Part shown: one piece after another, positions 35,833-45,800 of the stretch | Layout: every line of letters starts with the position of its first letter | Numbering within the stretch: position 1 is the stretch's first letter | NCBI GenBank assembly: GCA_026671195.1 | Contig: JAPOHD010000069.1 | Location: forward strand, 124,001-188,000 | DNA from: Draconibacterium aestuarii | GTDB taxonomy: Bacteria > Bacteroidota > Bacteroidia > Bacteroidales > Prolixibacteraceae | Length of the DNA stretch: 64,000 nucleotides | Reading direction: 5' to 3' | Program-made: the position numbers and the translations under genes | The notes under the pieces: model-generated | What the model was told of the DNA's origin: nothing | The model's input: the letters and a program-made list of their open reading frames with translations, nothing else | The model's database searches: none

Positions 35833-36579
35833 TTATTCCAAATCGTAATCCATTTTAAACAACTCGTAATATTGAATTATTGCTTCTCGTACCTGGTATT
35901 CGTTAGCAGTATAAGGCAGCACATTTTGCCCGTTAAACCACACCATAAATGTATCGGCATAAGCTTCGGTAGTTCCGGTAAGTTTCATTACCATCTCTTT
36001 ATTGTAGTTTTCGGAGTGCATTTCCCAGTTACGCATAATGGCCATATCCTCGCGAACCTCACGTTTGCGCTTTTCACGTTTTCCATGGTACTGTGCAAAT
36101 GATAATGGGCTTAACAAAGCCGCTATAACCGATGGTTTTTCGTTAAACGCATCGCCCCTTAACGTTGGATCAATATTAGTCGGATTCCCATGGTCAAAAT
36201 ATTCAAGTTTCTGAGCTGCACCTTCAACCCTAACCTCGCCAACATTATATAAAATTGGTTTCATATAAAAAGTAAGCACTTCGAAACCGGTATAATAAGC
36301 AGGTATTTTCAGAATTGTTTTTTCGTAGCCAACAGAAGTTACTTCCAGCGAATCTATATTCAACATTTCAAGCGAAAAGTATCCTTCTCCGTTGGTAATT
36401 GTTCCGGCATGAGTACGATGTAGTATAATGTTGGCATAAGGCACTCCTGTGCTGTCGCCGGCGCTTAAAATCTGTGCCTTGAGCTCGATCAGCATCGGGT
36501 CCACCTCAAAGTCATCATCCTGTGCAAATCCTGCACAAAAAATGAGCAATAATGCCGATAATAACAGACTATTTTTCAT
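35833..36579 (-). CDS. CarboxypepD_reg-like protein, exported
   Basis: 248 residues from ATG at 36579 (the frame extends further but adds a poor N-terminus). Signal peptide (LLLSALLLIFCAGFAQ), then a CarboxypepD_reg domain (ILSAGDSTGVPYANIILHRT, TNGEGYFSLEM), and a helical C-terminal part (KRKREVREDMAIMRNWEM...). A second, smaller relative of the protein at 32460, of unknown function. No operon partner. Confidence 0.8.
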   Translation of the reverse strand: MKNSLLLSALLLIFCAGFAQDDDFEVDPMLIELKAQILSAGDSTGVPYANIILHRTHAGTITNGEGYFSLEMLNIDSLEVTSVGYEKTILKIPAYYTGFEVLTFYMKPILYNVGEVRVEGAAQKLEYFDHGNPTNIDPTLRGDAFNEKPSVIAALLSPLSFAQYHGKREKRKREVREDMAIMRNWEMHSENYNKEMVMKLTGTTEAYADTFMVWFNGQNVLPYTANEYQVREAIIQYYELFKMDYDLE

Positions 36580-36722
36580 AAAAGGTTTTTCAGTTCTGTT
36601 TACAAAACTAAATAAAAGAATAGTCACTTTCTGAAGATAACATTATTTAACTGGGTTTTAACAGATATTAAGAGTGAGGGAAGAAAAGCTGATATGCTGA
36701 CTTTGGATTTTATCATTTCGGG

Positions 36723-36793
36723 ATCCGGAGGAATGAGAGTGAGAAATCTGCTACTTATTCTATAGTGCACCAGATCTCTCACCTCCTTCGGAT
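36723..36793. repeat. Degenerate inverted repeat near the end of valS
   Basis: Arms ATCCGGAGGAATGAGAGTGA (36723 on) and its rough reverse complement (36771-36792, TCTCTCACCTCCTTCGGAT) flank a 20-base loop. It looks like a decayed intergenic palindrome of the family seen at 63261-63340 and may also stop transcription of valS. Confidence 0.55.
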
Positions 36794-36800
36794 TAACAAC

Positions 36801-39437
36801 TTATTTCATTGACGCGATACGTTCTTCCAAAACTTTTATTTTGGCTTCGGCATCAGCTTGTTTTTCTTTTTCTTTTGCAACAACAGCTTCGGGAGCATTG
36901 TTTACAAAACGTTCGTTACCCAATTTTTTCATTACCGAAGTAAGGAACCCTTTGGTGTATTTCAACTCTTCTTCCAGCTTTTTCAGCTCCTCTTCCACAT
37001 CAATAAATCCATCGAGCGGAATATAAAAGTTCGATGATTTTACACGGAACGAAGCCGCACCATTTACTTCCTCATCAACCAAAATTAAATCAGAGAGATT
37101 TCCGAGTTTAATAAGAATACTGTTGAACGTTTCGTCGAAACCTTTGTCGCCTTTTTGCGCCGAAAGATCAATGGTATCTTTAAACGCAATGTTTTTTTCT
37201 TTTCTGATTTTGCGTATTCCAGAAACGGCTTCTTTAACATCTTCGAAAATTGACAGCAATTCTTTATCATATTCACCTGCCTTAGGAAGCTGACTGATCA
37301 TTATACTTTCGCCTTCATTACGTTCTTCAAGCAACTGCCAGATTTCCTCGGTAACAAATGGCATAAACGGATGCATCAAACGCAATACCTGGTCGAATAA
37401 ATCAACTACTTCGGCATAAGTTTTTGAATCAATTGGATTTTGGTAGGGTGGTTTTACCATTTCAAGCAGCCAACCCGAAAATTCGTCGCGAACAGTTGTG
37501 TATACTGTCATTAAAGCTTCTGAAATACGGAAACTATTAAACTGAGAATTTAAAGTTTCAACTACCTCACCCAATTTATTTTTAAACCATTCTATGGCCA
37601 GTTTCGAGTGTTCCGGTTGTTCAATATCATCAGCAACTTCCCAGTTTTTCACCAAACGGAAAGCGTTCCAGATTTTTGTTGTAAAACCTGCTCCCTGTTG
37701 TGTTAGTCCTTCATCAAACAATAAATCACCACCGGCAGGCGAACAAAGCAACATTCCCACACGCACACCATCGGCACCATATTTTGCAATCAGATCAAGC
37801 GGATCGGGTGAGTTCCCCAACGACTTCGACATTTTGCGACGTTGTGCATCGCGTACCATTCCTGTAAAATATACATTTTTAAACGGGAATTCGTCGCGGT
37901 ATTCATAGCCGGCAATAATCATTCGTGCTACCCAGAAGAAAATAATATCAGGTGCAGTTACCAAATCCGATGATGGATAATAATAGTTCACCTCTTCGTT
38001 TTCAGGATCATTTATTCCGTCGAAAACCGAGATAGGCCACAACCAGCTCGAGAACCAAGTGTCCAAAGCATCTTCGTCCTGTTTTAAATCGCAAGCAGTT
38101 AAATCAGCATTTCCTGATTTTTCTTTGGCCATAACCAGTGCTTCTTCGGCAGTGGCTGCACAAACAAAAGTTCCATCGGGCAGGTAATAAACCGGAATCT
38201 GATGTCCCCACCACAACTGGCGGCTAATACACCAGTCTTTAATGTTGCCCATCCAGTGTTTGTATGTATTTTTAAATTTCGGTGGATGAAACTGAATGTT
38301 GTCGTTCATTACATTCTCCAGTGCCGGTTTTACCAGTTCTTCCATTTTCAGGAACCACTGTGCCGAAAGTTTGGGTTCAATAACTACATCGGTTCTTTCC
38401 GAGAAACCAACTTTATTGGTGTAGTCTTCAACCTTGGCAAGGTTACCGGCATTTTCGAGTTCGGGAACAATTTTCTTTCGCACCTCAAAACGGTCTTCAC
38501 CAATATATAGTTCGGCTTTTTCACTCAAAGTACCATCATCGTTAAAAATATCGATAGATGGCAGGTTGTGTTTCATCCCAATTTCGTAGTCATTGATATC
38601 GTGGGCAGGCGTTATTTTCAAACAACCTGTACCAAATTCCATATCTACGTATTCGTCCTCGATAATCGGAATTACTCGATTCACCAGAGGAACAATTACT
38701 TTTTTGCCTTTCAAATGTGCAAAACGCTCGTCTGCAGGATTTACACAAACGGCTGTATCACCCAAAATTGTTTCGGGGCGTGTTGTAGCAATAGTAACAA
38801 ATTCATCTTCTCCTTCAATTTTGTATTTCAGGTAGTAGAGTTTGCCCTGCATTTCTTTGTAAATCACCTCTTCGTCCGAAAGAGCAGTTTTTGCAGCAGG
38901 ATCCCAGTTTACCATGCGCACACCACGGTATACCAATCCTTTGTTGAATAAATCAACAAAAACCTTGATTACCGATTCGCTGCGGATTTCGTCCATGGTG
39001 AAAGCAGTACGATCCCAATCGCACGAAGCTCCAAGCTTTTTCAGCTGTTCCAGAATAATTCCACCGTGTTTGTGTGTCCACTCCCAGGCATGCTCTAAAA
39101 ATTCAGAACGCGAAAGGTCGTATTTGTCGATTCCTTCGGCATTTAGCTTGTTCACCACCTTTGCCTCGGTAGCAATCGATGCATGGTCGGTTCCCGGAAC
39201 CCAGCAGGCATTTTTTCCGGTCATTCGTGCACGACGGACCAGAATATCCTGAATGGTATTGTTAAGCATGTGCCCCATGTGCAACACTCCGGTTACGTTT
39301 GGCGGCGGGATTACAATTGTATAAGGTTCGCGCTCGTCGGGTGTTGAATGGAAGTATTTATTGTCCATCCAGTATTTGTACCATTTATCTTCAACCTCGG
39401 CCGGGTTGTATTTGCTCGGAATTTCCATTTCGCTCAT
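36801..39437 (-). CDS. valS: Valyl-tRNA synthetase
   Basis: 878 residues, the normal length. HIGH motif: [12 protein letters not shown] near residues 48-59; KMSKS motif: [15 protein letters not shown] valine-specific editing insertion (with [17 protein letters not shown]) lies between them, and a coiled-coil C-terminus ([18 protein letters not shown]..., [19 protein letters not shown]) closes the protein as expected. It charges tRNA-Val. Upstream lies the heptad array described in the findings, with a TACTTTTG box at 39467-39474. Confidence 0.96.
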   Translation of the reverse strand: MSEMEIPSKYNPAEVEDKWYKYWMDNKYFHSTPDEREPYTIVIPPPNVTGVLHMGHMLNNTIQDILVRRARMTGKNACWVPGTDHASIATEAKVVNKLNAEGIDKYDLSRSEFLEHAWEWTHKHGGIILEQLKKLGASCDWDRTAFTMDEIRSESVIKVFVDLFNKGLVYRGVRMVNWDPAAKTALSDEEVIYKEMQGKLYYLKYKIEGEDEFVTIATTRPETILGDTAVCVNPADERFAHLKGKKVIVPLVNRVIPIIEDEYVDMEFGTGCLKITPAHDINDYEIGMKHNLPSIDIFNDDGTLSEKAELYIGEDRFEVRKKIVPELENAGNLAKVEDYTNKVGFSERTDVVIEPKLSAQWFLKMEELVKPALENVMNDNIQFHPPKFKNTYKHWMGNIKDWCISRQLWWGHQIPVYYLPDGTFVCAATAEEALVMAKEKSGNADLTACDLKQDEDALDTWFSSWLWPISVFDGINDPENEEVNYYYPSSDLVTAPDIIFFWVARMIIAGYEYRDEFPFKNVYFTGMVRDAQRRKMSKSLGNSPDPLDLIAKYGADGVRVGMLLCSPAGGDLLFDEGLTQQGAGFTTKIWNAFRLVKNWEVADDIEQPEHSKLAIEWFKNKLGEVVETLNSQFNSFRISEALMTVYTTVRDEFSGWLLEMVKPPYQNPIDSKTYAEVVDLFDQVLRLMHPFMPFVTEEIWQLLEERNEGESIMISQLPKAGEYDKELLSIFEDVKEAVSGIRKIRKEKNIAFKDTIDLSAQKGDKGFDETFNSILIKLGNLSDLILVDEEVNGAASFRVKSSNFYIPLDGFIDVEEELKKLEEELKYTKGFLTSVMKKLGNERFVNNAPEAVVAKEKEKQADAEAKIKVLEERIASMK

Positions 39438-39466
39438 ATTGAAAAAACTACCTAAAATTTGAGCTG

Positions 39467-39535
39467 CAAAAGTAATATTAAAAGTTCAGAGTTCCATGTT
39501 CAGAGTTCAGACTTTAGAAGTCTGGGTTCAGAGAA
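39467..39535 (-). promoter_or_regulatory. valS upstream region: -7 box and CTCTGAA heptads
   Basis: On the minus strand, TACTTTTG at 39467-39474 fits TAnnTTTG. Directly upstream run heptads CTCTGAA, CATGGAA, CTCTGAA, CTTTTAA, plus a perfect hairpin (CAGACTT/AAGTCTG). No ordinary TTTG -33 box is seen, so the heptads may take its place. Confidence 0.5.
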
Positions 39536-39755
39536 TTAAGATAAGTTACTATTTCAAAACAAATAGCTACAGTTTCCCGAAATTCACCTAGTGAATTTTG
39601 TTATTATTTAATCAATATCAGACAAAATAGTAAACCTATTAGTTTTTCAAATTTATTTATTTTACAGGCGACATGCACAGATAATAAATTAGTTGGCACA
39701 TATATACTAGGAAACACCATTCTGTAAGTTAAATGAAGACCTTTAAAATGTAACC
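39536..39755. other. Gene-free stretch between divergent genes
   Basis: Region upstream of the GH92 gene. A+T-rich without hairpins or a strong promoter match. Nothing further seen. Confidence 0.4.
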
Positions 39756-42344
39756 ATGAAAAAAAAAGAATCAACTAAAACCTTAAAGAACTCATTCTAC
39801 TATTTATCCGCTTTTTTAGTACTAGCCCTAATTGTTTTGGGGTGCTTAAAAAACAAGGAACAGTCAAACGCAACAGAACTTGTTGACTATGTTGATCCTT
39901 TTATCGGGACATATAAAGAAGGGCACACTTTCCCGGGCGCATGTTTACCTTTTGGAATGGTGCAGTTAAGCCCGGATAACGGATACCGTGGTGTTAAAGC
40001 CTACAACTATGCCAAAACTTCGATTTTAGGATTCAGTCACACACATTTAAGCGGCACCGGCCCTTATACATTAACCAATTACAACAATATTTTAGTAATG
40101 CCCGTGGTTGGCGAATTAAAAACATTTCCTGCCACTTTGAAGGATCCGGATGATGTGGCAAAGAGAAATCTTGAAAACAGACTGGATGAACTCTCGGTTG
40201 AGGAGCAACAAAAAATGGAAAGGATGCCCGCCGATGAACGCAAAAAGAAAATCAGCTTACTTTTAAAGGAAGAAAAGCAAAAAGCAAAGGACAACCTGGC
40301 CAAAGCAGGTTACGATCCAACAAAACCAGTTAAAGGTTACGAATCGGGTTACAGCCATGATGAAGAAGAAGCCAGCCCTGGTTATTATGCGGTTAGCCTG
40401 AAAGATTATAACGTGAAAGCAGAGATGACAACCACCATGCGGGCAGGATTTCACCGCTATACTTTTCCGGAAACTCAAAACGGACACATTATTATCGATG
40501 TAACACACTCGATCACTCCTGGCCGCGAAGCCTGGGTTAAAATTTTAAACAACAGGCAAGTTGAAGGATATATTGTAGGCGACATGGAAGACAACCACAG
40601 CCGCCCATTGAAATGTTACTTTTTTGCCGAATTTAATAAAGCATTTTCATCTTCAGGAACTTGGAATGGCGAAGAGGTTCGACATGGTGTAAACGAATCG
40701 TCGGGAACAAATCGTGTTGGTGCATTTGTGAACTACTCCACATCTGCAGGAGAACAAATCCTGTTAAAAGTAGGTATTTCGTACGTAAGTATTGAAGGTG
40801 CTAAAAACAACCTTAACACAGAAATTCCGGATTGGGATTTTGACCGAATCAGAAATGAAGCCAGAAATATCTGGAATAAAAAACTAAACAAAATAGCAGT
40901 TAAAGGAGGTACCGAAGGCCAAAAAACAAGCCTTTACACCTCTGTTTATCATTCATTAATGTTCCCTCGCACATTCTCCGACGTTGATGGATCGTATTAC
41001 AGCCATTTTGACAACACCATTCACAAAACAAATGGCAGACCATATTATGTTGATTTTTCGCTTTGGGACACCTACAGGGCACAACATCCTTTAATGACCT
41101 ATCTTGAACCGGAAAGACAAAATGAAATGATCAACACTTTTTTAGATATGTATGACCAGGGCGGAAGGCTTCCTCTTTACGTTAGCTACAAAAATTACTA
41201 TATGAAAGTAATGATCGGAGACCACGCCACCTCGGTAATTGCAGATTCGTATAGGAAAGGGCTTCGCGATTATGACATTGAAAAGGCGTATGCAGCCATG
41301 CGAAAAAATGCGATGAAATCCGGTGCAAAAGAAAACAGCAGAACCGGGTTGGATTATTATATAAACTTAGGATATCTTCCGGCGGATAAAGTTCGCGAGT
41401 CAGTCTCAGTAACGCTGGAATATTCTTATGATGATTGGTGTCTCGCAGAAATGGCAAAAGCACTTGGGAAAAAAGGAGACTATCTTGCTTTCTCAAAAAG
41501 AGCACGCAGTTATGAGAATTTATACGATGCTTCACGGGGTTTAATGCGCCCCAAAAAAGCAGATGGCTCGTGGCTTGAAATGTGCGATGAACTGCCAACA
41601 ATAATCAAAACCGAAGGACACCAGTATTACAGTTGTTTTGATCCGCTTTGGGTGGGTGTAAGTCCCAGCCGGCATTATACCGAGTCGAATGCATGGCAAT
41701 ATCTGTGGCACATCCCCCACGACATACAGGGGCTTATCAACCTAATGGGTAGCAGAGAAGAATTTTGCAATAAACTGGATACTCTGTTTACAATGACACC
41801 TGATGAAACCGGTCCCGAATATGCACCACTTTACAGTAAAATAGGTCAGTACGTACATGGGAACGAACCAGTTCATCATGTTGGTTATTTATATAACTAT
41901 GCCGGCCAGCCTTGGAAAACACAAATGCGTATCCATCAGATTATGAAACAAAAATACCTGGCTGCACCGGACGGATTATGCGGCAACGATGACATGGGAC
42001 AAATGTCGGCCTGGTATATTTTTAGTGCAATGGGTTTTTACCCGGTTGCACCGGCTCAAAACGTTTATGCCATTGGAACGCCACTGTTTGAAGAACTGAC
42101 ATTAGATCTTGGAGCTTATTACGGGGGGAAGAAATTTACGGTAAAAGCCAAGGGGGTTTCTGAAGATAATTTCTATATACAGTCGGCCACATTAAACGGA
42201 AAAGCGTACACAAAAACCTATATTTCGCATGACGACATTGCCAATGGCGGAACCTTAGTTTTTGAAATGGGACCAACACCTAATAACCAGTGGGGTATTC
42301 ATCCTGAAGATGCTCCACCATCGATGAGTGATAATTATGAATAG
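39756..42344 (+). CDS. GH92 alpha-mannosidase lipoprotein with a charged insertion
   Basis: 862 residues. Lipobox ends at Cys30 (LIVLGC). The family start VDYVDPFIGT followed by FPGACLPFGMVQLSPDNG is clear, and the catalytic region LCGNDDMGQMSAWYIFSAMG near the C-terminus fits. GH92 enzymes are Ca2+-dependent exo-alpha-mannosidases acting on glycans. An unusual insertion of about 55 residues, nearly all charged and helical (LKDPDDVAKRNLENRLDELS on), occupies residues about 128-183, where relatives go straight from a strand to G-Y-x-S-x-x-S-H. The protein faces the surface or periplasm. No polysaccharide utilisation genes are adjacent. Confidence 0.93.
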   Translation: MKKKESTKTLKNSFYYLSAFLVLALIVLGCLKNKEQSNATELVDYVDPFIGTYKEGHTFPGACLPFGMVQLSPDNGYRGVKAYNYAKTSILGFSHTHLSGTGPYTLTNYNNILVMPVVGELKTFPATLKDPDDVAKRNLENRLDELSVEEQQKMERMPADERKKKISLLLKEEKQKAKDNLAKAGYDPTKPVKGYESGYSHDEEEASPGYYAVSLKDYNVKAEMTTTMRAGFHRYTFPETQNGHIIIDVTHSITPGREAWVKILNNRQVEGYIVGDMEDNHSRPLKCYFFAEFNKAFSSSGTWNGEEVRHGVNESSGTNRVGAFVNYSTSAGEQILLKVGISYVSIEGAKNNLNTEIPDWDFDRIRNEARNIWNKKLNKIAVKGGTEGQKTSLYTSVYHSLMFPRTFSDVDGSYYSHFDNTIHKTNGRPYYVDFSLWDTYRAQHPLMTYLEPERQNEMINTFLDMYDQGGRLPLYVSYKNYYMKVMIGDHATSVIADSYRKGLRDYDIEKAYAAMRKNAMKSGAKENSRTGLDYYINLGYLPADKVRESVSVTLEYSYDDWCLAEMAKALGKKGDYLAFSKRARSYENLYDASRGLMRPKKADGSWLEMCDELPTIIKTEGHQYYSCFDPLWVGVSPSRHYTESNAWQYLWHIPHDIQGLINLMGSREEFCNKLDTLFTMTPDETGPEYAPLYSKIGQYVHGNEPVHHVGYLYNYAGQPWKTQMRIHQIMKQKYLAAPDGLCGNDDMGQMSAWYIFSAMGFYPVAPAQNVYAIGTPLFEELTLDLGAYYGGKKFTVKAKGVSEDNFYIQSATLNGKAYTKTYISHDDIANGGTLVFEMGPTPNNQWGIHPEDAPPSMSDNYE

Positions 42345-42891
42345 CACCAATCACAATCTGAAATTTAAACCAATATAAAATTTAAATCCAAGCATAAAAC
42401 TAACTTGACTTGGCATTCTTTAGTAAAATTCCTTTAGGTTTATGGATGGAACAAAGACCTTACTTTAAGAATCTGCATATTTACAACGGGAGAAAAACAA
42501 ACCCATAAAATACTAACTATCTGCATCTTTCCACATTCAAAAACACGCATAAAAAACCAACCCATTATTAAGAGTTAAATATATTTTTTTCTTATAATCA
42601 AATAACATACCTTGTACATTGTAAACACAAAATAACAAGCAGAACCATTAAATTAATTTAATACCCAGTCACTTTTCTTTTTCAGGACGCAAACATTTAA
42701 AATTTATAATTATGAAGTCAAGTTAACAATCAACATCAATTTTGCTCCCAATATTTCAATAGAAATAGAGTGAGTAACGCCCAATTTCAGCAGGTCATTT
42801 CCGGCTCAAATAACATATAACTTAGTTCGATAAATCCTTCCCCAAAACCAGGGGAATATTAAAACAAATATTCACCATAAAATTTATCATT
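42345..42891. other. Long gene-free leader before the giant T9SS protein
   Basis: 547 bases, A+T-rich, with no frame worth calling and no tRNA or strong hairpin seen. It may hold a long leader for the gene at 42892; no canonical promoter was identified with confidence. Confidence 0.4.
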
Positions 42892-45800
42892 ATGAAAAAT
42901 TCTACCTTCATCTCTTTTCGCAAAGGCTTTATATTTAGCCTTCACCCTAAGCTATTATTGATAGCAGCACTGTGTATCCTACTTCCATTTATGGGCTATA
43001 CCGAGAGAAAATATCCTGACATGAGTGTTAGTGTCTCTTCAAATGGATCAGACTTTGAGCTCTCGTTTTCATATAGTGGAGCTGGTGTTGTTGGATGCAG
43101 CGAATCTGTTGTACATAAATTTGGAATTTATAAAAACACAGATTCCAGTGCTGAAATCGAATATACAGGAAGCGGAAGTAAATCGAGTGGCACAATTGCA
43201 TATGTTGCAGGACCAAGCAACTCAGGCTCCTGGGGACTTCGCTATCAGGAATCGGAAGACTGCAGCTGGGCCTGGTGCAATTGTGTTGAATGGGCTTGGA
43301 GCGGTTACCCAAGGGCAAACAGCTCGGGTGACAGAGGTGCCGGATACAGTGTACTAACTTACGCTTCCACTTCGGCAATTAAAGCACCAACTGGCATAAC
43401 AGCGTCAAACCAGGAATACTACGATAAAATTGTACTGAACTGGACAGAAGCCACTGATATTCCGGACGATCAGATACAATACAAAATTTATCGTGGAAGC
43501 ACAACCAGCAGCAGAACATTGGTGCATACGGCTTCAGGGACAGAGCGCACATGGACCGATAATACCATCGTTCCGAATGACGAGTACTATTATTGGATTA
43601 CAACCTATACCTCAGATTGGGGTGGCCACGAATCGCCCAAAAATAGCGGGAACGCAGTTTTAGGGAAAGCCAAAACATTTACTGTTGATGCCTCCGACGG
43701 ACTTTATACCAGCAGGGTTAAAATATCATGGGAAGACCTTTCTGATTTTGCAGAAGAAATTCGGGTAGAAAGAAGCGTCCCTAATTCATCGGAAAAAGAA
43801 GAACTGGATATTTTAAGTAAAAATGCCCAAGCATATAGCGATAACGAAGCTATTCCCGGATACAATCACACCTACTACATTACACCAATACAGGAAGTAA
43901 GAACTTTTCCTTCGCTTTCGGACCAGGGATACATCAAGCCCAATGGAACCATAAAAGGATCAGTGAAGTCGTTACTTGGAGCAGGAGTAGAAGGCGTTCT
44001 GGTTTGTGCAGTTCCTATTACACCAAACTTAACTCTCGGGGCATTGTCAGTTCCGGCAGGCGGGTATTGCACAACTACCGACATTGATGGTTATTTCGAG
44101 ATAAGGAACATTTACTATTTCGAAGAAGCAGAATTTGAAATTGTTCCGTTTAAAGCGGGACCTGTTGAACCACATATTTTTTCGCCAGACACAATTACCC
44201 GAATCTTAGATTTGAATTCAAAATTAAGTTCCGGCGTCAACTTTACCGATGAAAGTGTTTTTACTGTTGGTGGCAAAGTAACTTTCCCGGTATCATCAAC
44301 AAATGTTGAATGTGGAGTTCCCGAAGTCGAAATTCTTTTTGATGGCGAAAGCAGAGGTATTTTTACCGATAGTAACGGCGAATGGAGTTATGCCATACAA
44401 GATGAAGGCAGCTACACTTTTCAGCCAAAATTTTTACATCATTATTTTGAAAATACTTATGGCGACACAAGTACCACTGTTTTTGTGAATGACGACGTTA
44501 TAGACATTGACTTTACCGATTTACAGATAGACAGCATCCAGGTTAAAGTACAAGGAGGTTGTGGTGATCCGGTAGCAACATCCGTGACCGTACAGGTAAC
44601 TTCTCCCGGAAATTGTTTCAATAAAAACTACACAACAGATGAAAATGGGCTGCTAATGCTAAGCGATTTGCCTGCACGAGAATACAGCGTTCAGGTAATT
44701 GCCCTTAATCCTGTAAACAGCGGAATACTGGACCAGATCGGAAATAAACCCATTGTAATCGACCTTACGATAAGGGATACTGCTGAATTCGTATCAGAAA
44801 GAGACAGCCTCGACATCACTCCGGCTGATACCATTTTCCTTCCCAATAACACCATGTCTATAACTCCGGCTGACACCGTTTATTTAACGGTTAACGACAC
44901 TACCCAGGGAGAAGTAATTCCGAAGGCAGACTTTATTTACCACTCACCCTTGCAAGTTGAAGTCGATTTTGCCGATGCAGGTGCGGAAGTTTTAACAAGT
45001 TGTAAAAATTCCGACAACAATCCCCTTATATTAATGGAACAAAACGGCAAATACAAATTGCTTTTTGATGTGAGCGAAGAACTCGGTGATTGTCCGATTA
45101 AAGAAGGCAAGCTTAAAATTTTTGATTTTGTTAGTGATCGCGGCGATACGCCAATTGAAATCCCGATTGTTAATGGATTTGCTGTTTATGAAATAACTGC
45201 AGGTTTACCTGAAATTGCAGAAAGCGTGGAACACAATCACGAAAAACTATTGTACGTAATTCCGGAAGTGGGATTTTTAGATGCAACACCACTTGAATAC
45301 TGGGTAACTGTTACGGGAGTAAAAACCCAGGCACCATCGTTTATTACGCAATCTCCCGAGATGCCTATGTTAATACTGCACGATCCTCCGGGAGACAACA
45401 GTTATGCTTACGTTGAAAAAGGCACCACAATTAAAAGTTTTGAGACACATGAAATGTTGATTGGCGGCGAAGCCGGTGCATTCGCAAATTTGCTGATCGG
45501 GGCAAAAATAATCACACCATTTTCGAGTAACGGTTTCGGAACTTTGATTAAATTTAGTGCAGTTGCAGGACGCGATAATTTCGATCGCGACGGAATTGAA
45601 ACGACCATTACCTTTAATGAAAACTTTTCGACATCAAGTATGGACAATTTAACCGGGAATGATGGCGATGTATATATCGGAGCTTCTTTTAACCAGGTTT
45701 TCGCGTACGGCGATGAGCTATCGTTTGATTACGACAAATGTGAAGTGAAAGTACAGGCAGTACCAACCATCGACGTGAACGGTTTTGCAACCACATTTGT

